Shown: in pieces, positions 52,001-60,020 of the stretch
How positions within the stretch are numbered: position 1 is the stretch's first letter
Layout of the letters: each line of letters opens with the position of its first letter
From: an uncultured Bacteroidota bacterium
GTDB lineage: Bacteria > Bacteroidota > Bacteroidia > Chitinophagales > Chitinophagaceae
DNA length: 64,000 bases
Reading direction: 5' to 3'
Assembly: GCA_903882805.1 (NCBI GenBank)
Contig: CAIRYK010000053.1
Coordinates: forward strand, 1 to 64,000
The notes under the pieces: model-generated
Told to the model about the DNA's origin: nothing
Database searches by the model: none
What the model saw: only the letters and a program-made list of their open reading frames with translations
Position numbers and translations under genes: made by a program

Positions 52001-53641
52001 AAAGAACGATACCGAATGATCGGCGCAAATATGTGTAGGCGCGGCCGTAAAGTTGGCATCGGGCGGAGTGCCCACACGTATGATCTTTGTGGCAAATGCC
52101 GTACATCCATTAACGGTAGTAATACGCACTCTGGCAGTATATACGCCCACAGCCGTATAGGTGTGGGTAGGCGTTGGGCTGGTAGAGGTGGGCGAGCCAT
52201 CGCCAAAATCCCACGACCATGCAGATGTGCCGTAGGGATACGGATGCCGCAACCCATCTGGCACAGTAGTATAGGTATAATTACTAAAATCGACCCTTAG
52301 CGGCTTACATCCTTCTGAATCTATAGTAAAAGGAATCTCTGCCAGCAAATCATATATCGTGAGGCTTTGCTCAATGGTGTCTTTACAACCATTGGCGCTG
52401 GTCACGATCATATCTATTGTCTTAATTCCGTTCGAGCCGTAGGTGTGCGACGACGAGCCGCCGGTTCCGGTAAAGCCGTCGCCATATTTCCAGAATATAG
52501 AGCTGCCCGATGGCGATGTGCTGGTAAAACCTATAGTTGCCGGCGCAGGACAGGGGTCGGTGGGGGTAATGGTAAAGGTGGCCACCGGCTGAGGATAGAT
52601 TACTATGCTGCGGGTTATGGTATCGTAGCAGGAGCCATTACCTATGATAAGCCTTACCGTATATGTGCCGGGCGCCGAATAGGTATGTGAGCCATGCTCG
52701 GTAATGTCTGTACCGCCGTCGCCATAGTCCCAAGAGCTGGTGGTGTGGCTGGAGCTGGTATTGGTAAAAATAACATTATTGTAGACGCAAGCAGTAGCCG
52801 GCGACGTAAAACTGGCATCGAGCAGCCCAACAACTATATAGCCTGCGCGGGTAATACTGTCTGAACACCCATTGCCATCTACAACCCTGAGCTTCACCGA
52901 ATAAGTGCCTACAGAGGTATAATCGTGCGTAGGACTGGTGAGCGTAGATGTGCCCATGTCGCCAAACCACCATGTGAAACGGAGCGGGGGCGTGCCGGTA
53001 GATAGGTTATTGAACACCGCATGAGCGGGAGTATTGCAAAAATAAGTGGTTACAGCGCTGAAGTAGGCCGCAGGCGGCGTATATATATGTACATAAGCCG
53101 GCACAGTAAGCGAACTCACACAGCCCTCGGCATTGGTGGCAGATAGTGTTATATTATAGTATCCGGGACTGGCGTAAGAGTGACTGGGGCTGGGCAGCGA
53201 GCTATTAAAACCGTCGCCAAAATTCCAGGTATAGGATATTGGGCCGGGCACACCTCCGGTGCTGGTGCTGGTAAAGGTGATGGGCTCGCCGGGGCACACT
53301 GCAGTATCATTGGCGGTAAAACTGACCGTAGGGGCAGGGAATACCGTTATCACCATTGTTTTTACAGAGGTAGATGTGCCATTGTAAGCCGTTAGGCGGC
53401 AGGTATAGGTGCCGGGTAGCAAATAGCTACCCGATACATCTGTAAGGTGTAGTATGCCGGTGCCGTTGCCAAGGTCCCAGTCGTAACTGGTAGCGCCGGT
53501 AGAAGTGTTGGTAAAGTGCACTACTAGCGGCGCGCAACCCGATACATGATCGGCTGTGAAATTGGCTGTAACAGCCATTGCGGTACCCCTGAATGCAAAA
53601 AAGGCAAGGGTTAAAAAGAGCGTTTGTAGATAAAGGCGCAT
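49100..53641 (-). CDS. SprB-like PKD-repeat adhesin with type B T9SS signal (copy 2)
   Basis: A 1,513-residue paralogue of the 44187-48737 product with the same module order: signal peptide (about 1-23, MAVTAN), 14 PKD-like modules (WNFGDGFNS, WWFGDMGTS, WDYGDGGTD, WDFGDGSPT, WIFGDGDRS and so on), a degenerate module 9 (SWFVEGRWFG), three Ig-like modules (CPDTTVCLTDYATLSA; GVTVQLLDTGGTKYTWIPGTG; VDAGPDQTLLAGS) and the type B T9SS domain IFVPNTFTPNGDGQND. The ends are nearly identical to copy 1; the middle is more diverged. The frame opens at 53680, but ATG 53641 gives a proper signal peptide. It has its own terminator. Likely exported with help of the PorP/SprF protein. Confidence 0.93.
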   Translation of the reverse strand: MRLYLQTLFLTLAFFAFRGTAMAVTANFTADHVSGCAPLVVHFTNTSTGATSYDWDLGNGTGILHLTDVSGSYLLPGTYTCRLTAYNGTSTSVKTMVITVFPAPTVSFTANDTAVCPGEPITFTSTSTGGVPGPISYTWNFGDGFNSSLPSPSHSYASPGYYNITLSATNAEGCVSSLTVPAYVHIYTPPAAYFSAVTTYFCNTPAHAVFNNLSTGTPPLRFTWWFGDMGTSTLTSPTHDYTSVGTYSVKLRVVDGNGCSDSITRAGYIVVGLLDASFTSPATACVYNNVIFTNTSSSHTTSSWDYGDGGTDITEHGSHTYSAPGTYTVRLIIGNGSCYDTITRSIVIYPQPVATFTITPTDPCPAPATIGFTSTSPSGSSIFWKYGDGFTGTGGSSSHTYGSNGIKTIDMIVTSANGCKDTIEQSLTIYDLLAEIPFTIDSEGCKPLRVDFSNYTYTTVPDGLRHPYPYGTSAWSWDFGDGSPTSTSPTPTHTYTAVGVYTARVRITTVNGCTAFATKIIRVGTPPDANFTAAPTHICADHSVSFFNTTTGADSYLWIFGDGDRSSLFNPIHLYTIPGTYTDTLIAYFNGCPDTLIRTNYILVDSPKAIIHHELNCSPRTRVNFYDSSYGDDTHLWLFGDGDTSSLDNPVHDYPGLAMYTVKLATYNIRSGCRDTTSTVVNLVRPVVTFFADDTDVCRDDIVNFHTVVTGGLAMQTSWFVEGRWFGPYSDSNFVDTFNVTGRYPMMVVIKDQDDCLDSAYRPDYITVAKPVANFTVAPPFGCWPFTTTFTDRSTDVTGVAFSSYLWEFGDGGSITVTSPSVTHTFTVAGVFTTTMTVTDVIGCKDTAELPLVTVYRPTASFSGSNLNPCPGDPVVFTNTSPGITGSYWMFGDGDTSVVTSPSHAYRGPGTYTVTLVVTDSHGCTDTARYVNYISVTKPTALFYMDDSTSICPPLLVNFTNISIGAIAFWWDLGDGSFSVVPSPSDLYTTPGFLNIKLVATNRYGCKDTAIGHVNIFGYGGEFTYSPLSGCAPLSVHFKAFISNVPSVIWDFADGNVSAASAIDSIDHIYTIPGAYVPKLILSDNTGCQNSSLGRDTIKVDAVTPGFTTVPDPVCLNAPMNYQDTSHGYWAPITSWYWTFTNGDTSTFIAPSYTYTAVGTYSVNLKVTDGWGCIGTITKDITVYPPPIIQACPDTTVCLTDYATLSAVGGVSYFWADASTLSCTACNPTRATPTVITTYTVTGVDEHGCKNQDTVTVYLKYKTISKAYSDTEICRGVTVQLLDTGGTKYTWIPGTGLSSPNVYNPLASPDVTTRYLAIAQLAGCIPDSNYVMITVHQLPTVDAGPDQTLLAGSEAQITAKGYLIYKWAWGNGESLSCDSCSNPVATMSVTTTYPVTVYSDFGCVNSDTITIRLFCDQSQIFVPNTFTPNGDGQNDVFYPRGKGVSIIKSFRIYNRWGELLFERSNLEMNDVANAWDGTYQGEVLKPDVYVYIVTALCDSGEPLSVKGDVTLIK

Positions 53642-53990
53642 CGGTAGAACTTTAGGAAAATAGCAAAAAAAGCAACCCAAACTTAAAAATAATAATATTT
53701 TGTTAAAACAGACGCAAAAATTGGGGATAAGGTTTGTCTATCAGGAATATTTATTTTCCCTGCATACAACTATCCTCTCCACCTTATTGCTATTTGCAGC
53801 TCACTAGCCTGTTTAACGTTAGGCGTAAAAAGGATGATTTTTGTTAGACATATAATTTAATTGAAATTATTCAACCCAAACCCATTTTTATCTGGCAGTT
53901 ACAGTAGCGCCGGTATTGGCGCCAGTTGAACCCTACAAACCGCGTTGCCAACTTTGCCACAACAACCCGCCCGTTTCGGCGGGAAATTCT
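53642..53990. other. Intergenic region without a supported gene
   Basis: About 350 AT-rich bp between divergent genes. I see no family-like frame. A short CCCGCC...GGCGGG hairpin (arms CCCGCC and GGCGGG, around 53966-53983) lies just before the pheS -7 box. Confidence 0.5.
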
Positions 53991-53998
53991 TACTTTTG
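53991..53998 (+). promoter_or_regulatory. -7 box (TACTTTTG) for pheS
   Basis: TACTTTTG fits TAnnTTTG, ends 23 bp before ATG 54022 and lies inside the longer reading frame that starts at 53926, so it supports the later start. Confidence 0.55.
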
Positions 53999-54021
53999 AC
54001 CTCTTAAATACTTTACCAGTC

Positions 54022-55047
54022 ATGCCGTCGCTACAGGAGTTGATACAATTGCATCAGGAAGAAATAAATAACCTGAATGCCGCAGATGCCGCCGAACTAG
54101 AAAACTACCGAATCAGGTTTCTGGGAGCTAAGGGTATTGTAAAGAATTTATCGGCCGAAATGAAGAACGTGCCTGCCGACCAGCGCAAAGAAGCCGGACA
54201 AATACTGAACGCTTTCAAAAATCTGGCGGAAGAAAAATACGAGGTATTTAAAAATCTGTTGCAAAAAGAGGCCGACAAAGGCCCGTCTATAGATATGTCG
54301 CTGCCCGGCACACCGCTGCCCATAGGCACGCGCCACCCGCTGCGCATGGTAGAAAACCAGATAGTAAGCATTTTTGAAAAAATAGGCTTCAGCGTAGCCA
54401 CCGGCCCCGAAATAGAAGACGACTGGCACAACTTTACCTCGCTGAACATGCCCGAGCACCACCCTGCCCGCGACATGCAAGACACGTTTTATGTGTCGCA
54501 AAACCCCGACTGGGTGCTGCGCACGCATACATCGTCGGTACAGGCGCGCATACTGGAAACACAGCCGCTGCCCGTGCGCGTAATATGCCCGGGACGGGTG
54601 TACCGCAACGAAACCATATCGGCAAGAGCACATTGCTTTTTTCACCAGTGCGAAGGACTGTATGTAGACAAAAACGTTTCGTTTGCCGACCTGAAACAAA
54701 CTCTTTACTACTTCGTAACAGAGATGTTTGGTCCCGACACCAAGGTGCGCTTCCGCCCCTCCTACTTCCCCTTTACCGAGCCCAGCGCCGAGATGGATAT
54801 ATCGTGTACCGTATGCGGCGGTAGTGGCTGCAACTTGTGCAAGCACAGCGGCTGGGTAGAGATACTGGGTTGCGGCATGGTGCACCCCAATATGCTGCGC
54901 AACTTTGGTATAGACCCCGAGGTGTACACTGGCTTTGCCTTTGGCATGGGCGTAGAACGCATCACCCAAGTAAAATTTCAGGTAAACGACCTCCGCCTCT
55001 ACTCTCAAAACGATGTCCGGTTTCTGCGACAGTTTCAGGGATTGTAG
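54022..55047 (+). CDS. pheS: Phenylalanyl-tRNA synthetase alpha subunit
   Basis: A 341-residue class II synthetase subunit that charges tRNA-Phe with the beta subunit (pheT is not in this window). An N-terminal coiled coil (about 5-85) leads to the catalytic core: GTPLPIGTRHPLRM, the motif 2-like VYRNETISARAHCFFHQCEGL (quoted in parts VYRNETISARAH and FHQCEGLYVD), KVRFRPSYFPFTEPSAEMD (quoted in part as RPSYFPFTEPSAE) and the motif 3 GFAFGMGVERI. CTVCGGSGCNLCKHSGW is a Cys-rich insertion usual for Bacteroidota PheS and may bind zinc. The frame opens at 53926; the -7 box argues for 54022. A terminator follows. Confidence 0.97.
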   Translation: MPSLQELIQLHQEEINNLNAADAAELENYRIRFLGAKGIVKNLSAEMKNVPADQRKEAGQILNAFKNLAEEKYEVFKNLLQKEADKGPSIDMSLPGTPLPIGTRHPLRMVENQIVSIFEKIGFSVATGPEIEDDWHNFTSLNMPEHHPARDMQDTFYVSQNPDWVLRTHTSSVQARILETQPLPVRVICPGRVYRNETISARAHCFFHQCEGLYVDKNVSFADLKQTLYYFVTEMFGPDTKVRFRPSYFPFTEPSAEMDISCTVCGGSGCNLCKHSGWVEILGCGMVHPNMLRNFGIDPEVYTGFAFGMGVERITQVKFQVNDLRLYSQNDVRFLRQFQGL

Positions 55048-55079
55048 CTGCGCTACGATTATTTACGAATTACCATATG

Positions 55080-55108
55080 AAACCATTGCCCAAAGCGATG
55101 GTTTTTTT
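55080..55108 (+). terminator. Rho-independent terminator of pheS
   Basis: A 10-bp stem with one G-T pair (AAACCATTGC/GCGATGGTTT, 5-nt loop) runs into seven T residues, 32 bp past the stop codon. Confidence 0.88.
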
Positions 55109-55684
55109 GTGGAGGGGGGAGAAGTGTTTGCCCTTCAATAAATTCTAATCCCCACAAAGTTTCAGCCATTCTGCAGTATAGGCGATATGAGTAGCGGGGT
55201 GTCTGAACCACAGGTTCAGTTGATTATTTTGATTCCGCCGATGTATTTCACAATCGTAGTGGCGGCCACACGAAGCCGCCCTTACACTAGTGGTTTTTTT
55301 AAATACCGATATGCCCCGTTAGCGGGCAACCCTGTTTGTAGACAATTGTCCGTTTTGTGGTTGTGCCTCGTAGAGGCTACCCTGTTCGCGACTTGGATAG
55401 CCTCTACGAGGCATAGCGTTACGAAATTGTGGTTTGCTACAAACAGGATAGCCACTACGTGGCAGACCTTTATGACGAGATATTCCATTTTCAGTAGCTC
55501 TGCCATTCGGAGGTCACTTCGATACATGCTGGGTCGTCTGTGCAGAGGTTGCTCGACTCAGATTTACTAACTTGTAGAAAGTAGAAATCTTGGCGCAATA
55601 TACCTACACTCTTCCCACGCGAGCCGGACAGACACATGGAGCCGCCCCTACGGTAATAAATTACCTGATACATATCTACCCTGC
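55109..55684. other. Intergenic repeat region
   Basis: About 575 bp with no supported gene. Frames at 55187-55570 and 55282-55527 lie across nested inverted repeats and have no family signature. See the separate repeat entry for 55331-55447. Confidence 0.6.
55331..55447. repeat. Nested inverted repeat
   Basis: The outer arms CCTGTTTGTAG (55331-55341) and CTACAAACAGG (55437-55447) are perfect, as are the inner arms TGCCTCGTAGAGGCTA (55364-55379) and TAGCCTCTACGAGGCA (55398-55413). The region between also pairs loosely. As RNA it would make one long hairpin. No transposase gene is near; it looks like a non-autonomous or REP-type element. Confidence 0.85.
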
Positions 55685-58387
55685 CTACTTTATATAACTC
55701 CGCAGCTTATACGTAAACACCAGCAAATAATACCGCTGCAACACAAAGCTGCGGGTGTCTTGTATGGCGGTTTCGGTGATGCTGCGCTGTATGTTGTTGT
55801 TTTCGTTGAGGGCGTCGTATACGGTAAGGCGTATATCGCCCTGCCGCTTTTTGAACACTTTTTTGCCAATGGCAATATTGCACAACAGATAATCCTGATT
55901 ATAGCCGGCCGACAGGCCAGTATTGTACTGATAATTTAGCGTGGTATTGAACACGATGCCCTTGGGGAAAGTGAGACTCACGGTAGCCTTGCCGGTATTG
56001 TTGACATACAGTGCGTTTATCTGGCGGTTTATACTGTTGGTATTGGCGGTCATATTCACGTTCCACGACACATGAAAGTCTATGGCATCGCTTATGTTGC
56101 TGCTCACCGATGCCATAACGCCCACATTACGGTTATCCTGATAGTTGAGCCGCTCGTTGATGATAGACTGTGTGTGGGCATAGTTGCCGTTTAGGCTCAG
56201 GTTTATGTTGCATTTTATGGCGGGCAGCGGCATACCATAATTCAGATTTGCCGATAGGGAACTGTTGCCGTCTATATTTACCGGCATGGTCAGTTGCGAG
56301 CCGCCGGGCAGCTTCACCTGCTCTACTACCGTATCGGCAGCTATTATTACCGATTTACTGGTAACGTTGTTTTGCGCATACCGCGCGCTGATGGTGGCCG
56401 AGAAAGTGCGCCTGGCGCTGGGCGCGCTGGCATAATACCGTATGGTGAGGCTATGCTGAAACGTCTGTTTCAGATTGGGATTGCCGGTGTAGAGGTGTAG
56501 CGGGTCGGCATTGTTTACTACGCGCTGTAGCTGGTAAAGCGAAGGCAACTGCGTATTGGTGTTGTAAAAGCAATCGAGGCTCTTGCTTTTGCTGAATTTG
56601 AATTTCACAGTGGCATTGGGCAGCGCATTCTCAAACACATGCGTGAGGGCTATAGGCACAGGCAACCGCTGGTCGTTGCTGAGTTGCACCCGCTGATAGT
56701 TGATGCCTGCCAATGCCTCCAGCTTATCGGTGCGCCACATATAGCTGGTGCCGCCCTTGTGGGTGAAGTTGTTGCTGGTGAGTGCGCTGGTCAATAGGGT
56801 ATCGGGCAGGGAGTAGCCGCCGGTAGTAAACGAATAGTTAGCCACATCTTTGTTGTTTACCGATGGCGCATAGGCCACATTGTATTCCATTTTCACCGTG
56901 CCGTGCTTACCTGCCGGTTCGGTATAGGTGGCGTTGGCCTCGGTGGTAAGGGTGGTTTGGTTGTTGGTGGCTTGCTGCTTTATAGTGTCGCTTAGGGCAG
57001 GGCTGGCGTAATACAGGTTTTGAGCATCTTGAAGTGCTACACTCTGCGAGCCATTCTGATTAAGGTTCAGGTTTACCGAGAGGGTGCGCCCTTTTTTGCG
57101 GGCAAAGGTGTGGCGATACAGCAGGCTGCTGGCCATGCTCAGCGAAGTGCGGTCGCTGCTGTTGCGACTGTATATGTTGTTTACCGGTGCTATGCCCCGG
57201 TTGGTTGCCCCTTCCCGCACCGACGACCCATCGGCTACATTTATATTGGCATTGGGCTGCCACAGCAGCGAGTTGAACGAGTCTAAATAATAATTGATGC
57301 GCAGGCTCATGCGGTGCGCGGCGCTGTTGGCATTGGTGGGGCGGGTTTCGTCATATACCAGTCCCGAATCAGCGGCGGTAAGGAATGCTTTGTGCATTTG
57401 CACCTCCGACACCGTATTTACCCGGCTAATCGAGTAACTGCCCGATATTTCGCCCCGCCGCCCCAGGCTATCCGAATAATTGATACCCGCCGCCCGTGTA
57501 GTGGTGATACCGCTACCGCCGCTGCCTGCCGTGGGGTTGTTGTCGGTAAAATTTTGGGCATTCACATTGTTGGCCTGACCTGTGAGGGTTATCCGCCTTT
57601 TGGTGCCAAAGCTGCTTAGCGAGTAGCCGGCACCATAGCGGGCATATACGGTGCGGTCGCCGCCGGCGCCTGCGTATATATTGCCAAACACCCCTTTTTT
57701 CTTATCGGGCTTGGTTACTATGTTTATGGTTTTGGTGGTGCCGCCCTCGCTAAAGCCCGTAAATTTTTCCTGTTCTGTTTTTTCGTTATATACCTGCACC
57801 TTGGCTATCATTTCGGCAGGTATGTTTTTGAGAGTGGCCATGGGGTCGTCGCCAAAAAACGGCTTACCGTCTACCGTTACCTTCACCACACTTTCGCCAT
57901 GGGCGGTAACTTTTTTATCGGCTATATCTATACCCGGCATTTTGCGCACCAGGTCGGCGGCATCGGCATCGGGGTTGGTTTTGTAGGCAGCACTGTTGTA
58001 CTCTACGGTATCGCCGTTTTGGCGCACCGCCGGAGCTTTATCCGTTATCTTCACCTCATCCAGCATATGCTCCGCCGGTATAAGCACCACCATACCCAGG
58101 TCTATATTTTTGTTGGTTATCCTGAAGCTATCGGTATAGGTGGCCGAGCCGGCATAGGCAATGGTTATAGAGTAACGCCCTGCGCTCAGTTGCCCTATTT
58201 TTATATACCCTCCGGTATCGGCAGCCGCAGTAAGCGGTTTGGCGCCCAAAGCAGTAAGCGTAACAGCCGCCTGCCCTGCCGGTAGCCCACGCACAGTAAC
58301 CACCTTGCATTTAACCACATAGGGCTGTGCCACCGCGGCGCTACAGCACACCAACAACCCAATAAGACCGAGCAGGTACTTTATCAT
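55685..58387 (-). CDS. Outer-membrane beta-barrel protein with regulatory-like N-domain
   Basis: A 900-residue outer-membrane protein. ATG 58387 starts MIKYLLGLIGLLVCCSAAVAQ, a signal peptide; the frame opens at 58492 but the added residues are low complexity. A carboxypeptidase-regulatory-like domain (about 22-105, VKCKVVTVRGLPAGQAAVTL) precedes a plug-like part (about 110-215, VEYNSAAYKTNPDADAADLVRKMPGI, quoted in part as NPDADAADLVRKMPGI, and VTVDGKPFFGDDP) and a barrel of many aromatic strands ending FVLQRYYLLVFTYKLRSY. The pattern is that of TonB-receptor-like 'outer membrane beta-barrel' proteins. No SusD or transporter partner is adjacent. Related in layout to the 7875-10316 product. 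Ligand unknown. Confidence 0.88.
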   Translation of the reverse strand: MIKYLLGLIGLLVCCSAAVAQPYVVKCKVVTVRGLPAGQAAVTLTALGAKPLTAAADTGGYIKIGQLSAGRYSITIAYAGSATYTDSFRITNKNIDLGMVVLIPAEHMLDEVKITDKAPAVRQNGDTVEYNSAAYKTNPDADAADLVRKMPGIDIADKKVTAHGESVVKVTVDGKPFFGDDPMATLKNIPAEMIAKVQVYNEKTEQEKFTGFSEGGTTKTINIVTKPDKKKGVFGNIYAGAGGDRTVYARYGAGYSLSSFGTKRRITLTGQANNVNAQNFTDNNPTAGSGGSGITTTRAAGINYSDSLGRRGEISGSYSISRVNTVSEVQMHKAFLTAADSGLVYDETRPTNANSAAHRMSLRINYYLDSFNSLLWQPNANINVADGSSVREGATNRGIAPVNNIYSRNSSDRTSLSMASSLLYRHTFARKKGRTLSVNLNLNQNGSQSVALQDAQNLYYASPALSDTIKQQATNNQTTLTTEANATYTEPAGKHGTVKMEYNVAYAPSVNNKDVANYSFTTGGYSLPDTLLTSALTSNNFTHKGGTSYMWRTDKLEALAGINYQRVQLSNDQRLPVPIALTHVFENALPNATVKFKFSKSKSLDCFYNTNTQLPSLYQLQRVVNNADPLHLYTGNPNLKQTFQHSLTIRYYASAPSARRTFSATISARYAQNNVTSKSVIIAADTVVEQVKLPGGSQLTMPVNIDGNSSLSANLNYGMPLPAIKCNINLSLNGNYAHTQSIINERLNYQDNRNVGVMASVSSNISDAIDFHVSWNVNMTANTNSINRQINALYVNNTGKATVSLTFPKGIVFNTTLNYQYNTGLSAGYNQDYLLCNIAIGKKVFKKRQGDIRLTVYDALNENNNIQRSITETAIQDTRSFVLQRYYLLVFTYKLRSYIK

Positions 58388-58483
58388 TGCTACAAAACAA
58401 CCAAAACAGGCGGTATTTATTGTGGGGTTAGAGCGGGAAAATAGGAAGATTGTGGGTGGGGGATTTTTTGTGGGGGAGGGGGA

Positions 58484-58526
58484 GGGGCTCATTGGCCCAA
58501 GGGCGAACCTTGGACTAGTGGGGAGC
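58484..58526 (-). repeat. Dispersed intergenic repeat, copy A (partial, inverted)
   Basis: Read on the minus strand this is CCCCACTAGTCCAAGG, then a CGCCCTTGG half, matching the left end of copy B at 59401-59532. Only the first ~40 bp are recognisable. Confidence 0.65.
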
Positions 58527-58567
58527 TATATGCAGTAGAGTTTTGTATTTCTATTATCCCCTCAATC

Positions 58568-58585
58568 GCAGGTCGGAGGACCTGC
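58568..58585. repeat. Short palindrome
   Basis: GCAGGTC-GGAG-GACCTGC, a perfect 7-bp stem with 4-nt loop in intergenic DNA, about 40 bp after repeat copy A. No T-run follows, so it is not a good terminator. Confidence 0.55.
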
Positions 58586-58776
58586 TTCCATATAGTTTTT
58601 AGTCGGAACACTAAGAATATCGGTTATTGTCTATCTGTTTTTTGTCTTCCGAATCATATATCGTATCTTTGCGTAGTAATTATAAACAAACTAAGAACAT
58701 CAGTAGAGGATTATTGTGTTGTAGGCTTTGATGAGGATAGGAAAACAAAAATAATAATAAATAAATTTGAAGAACT

Positions 58777-59382
58777 ATGTTTAGTAATAAGTTAGTTTCA
58801 ACGGCAATACTTGCCATGGCTTTATTGGCATATTCAGGTCATACAGTCGCGCAAACAAAAGCGTATGAAGAAGTGTTTCAAAATAACAAAGTAGCACTCG
58901 AAGACAGGGGCGAAAGAGATACTATCTGCGTTATTGATCCTGTAACGGGAGATACAACTAAAAAAATACTGCCTATTATGTACCCTGTCAGTATAAACGG
59001 CACAGCTACTACCGCTGAAAAATCGCCGTATAGGGTCAGTGCCATAATACAAAAAAAAATTACCGCACATTTTAGCAAGACGAAAAATCTACAATCAATA
59101 TTCGGAGAAACGGCAATACCCGATGGCGTGCTCACATTGGGTCTCGCTAATATTGTTGTATCGCCGGATGGTTCTGTGGTTTATTACGAATTATATAAAC
59201 GTGAATACTACATAGAAAAGGAACAGGTATCCCGAAAAATAAATTTAAAGAAGGATATTGATCAAGTACTAAAAGACAGCCCAACGCTTATAAAAGATAA
59301 ATTCAAAGAATCCTATTTGGTTCTAAGTGGCATTAAGACAAAAATGACTTTTCGTGTACATAATGGCGTGATAAAGCGTTAG
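58777..59382 (+). CDS. Hypothetical secreted protein
   Basis: A 201-residue protein. The N-terminus MFSNKLVSTAILAMALLAYSGHTVAQ (quoted in part as STAILAMALLAYSGHTVAQ) is a signal peptide. Mature residues about 65-190 have YRVSAIIQKKITAHF, GETAIPDGVLTLGLANIVVSPDGSVVYYEL (quoted in part as IPDGVLTLGLANIVVSPDG) and later SYLVLSGIKTKMTFRV. The strand-rich end with 'VSPDGSVVYYE' is loosely similar to TonB C-terminal-like domains, but I would not name it so. It has no neighbour that suggests a role, and it is bounded on both sides by members of the repeat family. Function unknown. Confidence 0.72.
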   Translation: MFSNKLVSTAILAMALLAYSGHTVAQTKAYEEVFQNNKVALEDRGERDTICVIDPVTGDTTKKILPIMYPVSINGTATTAEKSPYRVSAIIQKKITAHFSKTKNLQSIFGETAIPDGVLTLGLANIVVSPDGSVVYYELYKREYYIEKEQVSRKINLKKDIDQVLKDSPTLIKDKFKESYLVLSGIKTKMTFRVHNGVIKR

Positions 59383-59400
59383 TGTTGTAATATTTTTTGC

Positions 59401-59532
59401 AGCCCCACTGGTCCAAGGGTCGCCCTTGATCCCCGTAATACGGAAGCGTACAGCTTCCCTACATTTTCAAATATACCCATTACGCAAGCGAGGCTTGCTA
59501 ACTCAAGGACCAAGGGGAGCCCCTTTGTTCAC
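59401..59532. repeat. Dispersed intergenic repeat, copy B
   Basis: The longest recognised copy. It contains ACTGGTCCAAGGG, CGCCCTTG, GTAATACGGAAGCG, GCTTCC, ATTTTCAAATA and CGCAAGCGAGGCTTGC in order, then CAAGGACCAAGGGGAGCCCC. Copies C and D keep the order of these blocks. The left and right ends are partly inverted (GGTCC/GGACC). Confidence 0.75.
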
Positions 59533-60020
59533 CGCCCCACCTCCGCCAACAACGCATTTAAAGTATCGAGATAATGCGGGTTGTCGTGTACAAAAAGCGG
59601 TATGATATTGTTTTTAGATACCAACAGTACCAGCGGCTTGCCTTTGTATTGCACATTGGTAAGCTCCTGTATAGTTTTGTAGGCGTTTTCGTCGTTTACA
59701 ATGCTTATAAATATACTACCCATGTCTTCCAGATTTTTTTGGTAGTCTTTTACTTCGTTGTCCCTTATACCACCAAACACTATGTAGGCGTTGCTGCCCC
59801 AAAGCGGCTTGTATGTATCGTTGAAAATTGAAGAAAGCAGGCTATTGCACCCCAGGCAGTTGAGCGGGTCGTAATATACTACTGCTATATACTGCGTTGC
59901 AGCAGGCTTGCCGTTGCTTAGGCTGGTGACCACTTTTTCAAATATTTGTTCGCCACTGGGTTTGCAACCCAATAGTGCGAGCAATACAATAACGGTTAAC
60001 CATAGCTTTCGCTGCATCAT
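59529..60020 (-). CDS. Thioredoxin-like lipoprotein
   Basis: A 163-residue protein with a lipoprotein signal (MMQRKLWLTVIVLLALLGC, lipobox LLGC at Cys19). The mature part starts KPSGEQIFEKVV and then has YIAVVYYDPLNCLGCNSLLSSIF, quoted in part as YYDPLNCLGCNSLLSSI, with Cys-Leu-Gly-Cys at the place of a thioredoxin CxxC, followed by a strand (YIVFGGIRDNEV) and a C-terminal KGKPLVLLVSKNN that fits a cis-Pro-like turn. A periplasmic thiol-disulfide or reductase-like role is likely. Its start overlaps the stop codon of the 60017-61129 gene by four bases (ATGA), so the two are translationally coupled. Confidence 0.8.
   Translation of the reverse strand: MMQRKLWLTVIVLLALLGCKPSGEQIFEKVVTSLSNGKPAATQYIAVVYYDPLNCLGCNSLLSSIFNDTYKPLWGSNAYIVFGGIRDNEVKDYQKNLEDMGSIFISIVNDENAYKTIQELTNVQYKGKPLVLLVSKNNIIPLFVHDNPHYLDTLNALLAEVGR

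Noticed and set aside
54148-55008. 286-codon frame opposite pheS
   Set aside because: Antisense to a complete synthetase gene, with no motif of its own.
55187-55570. 127-codon plus-strand frame and an opposite 81-codon frame
   Set aside because: Both are made by the nested inverted repeats.
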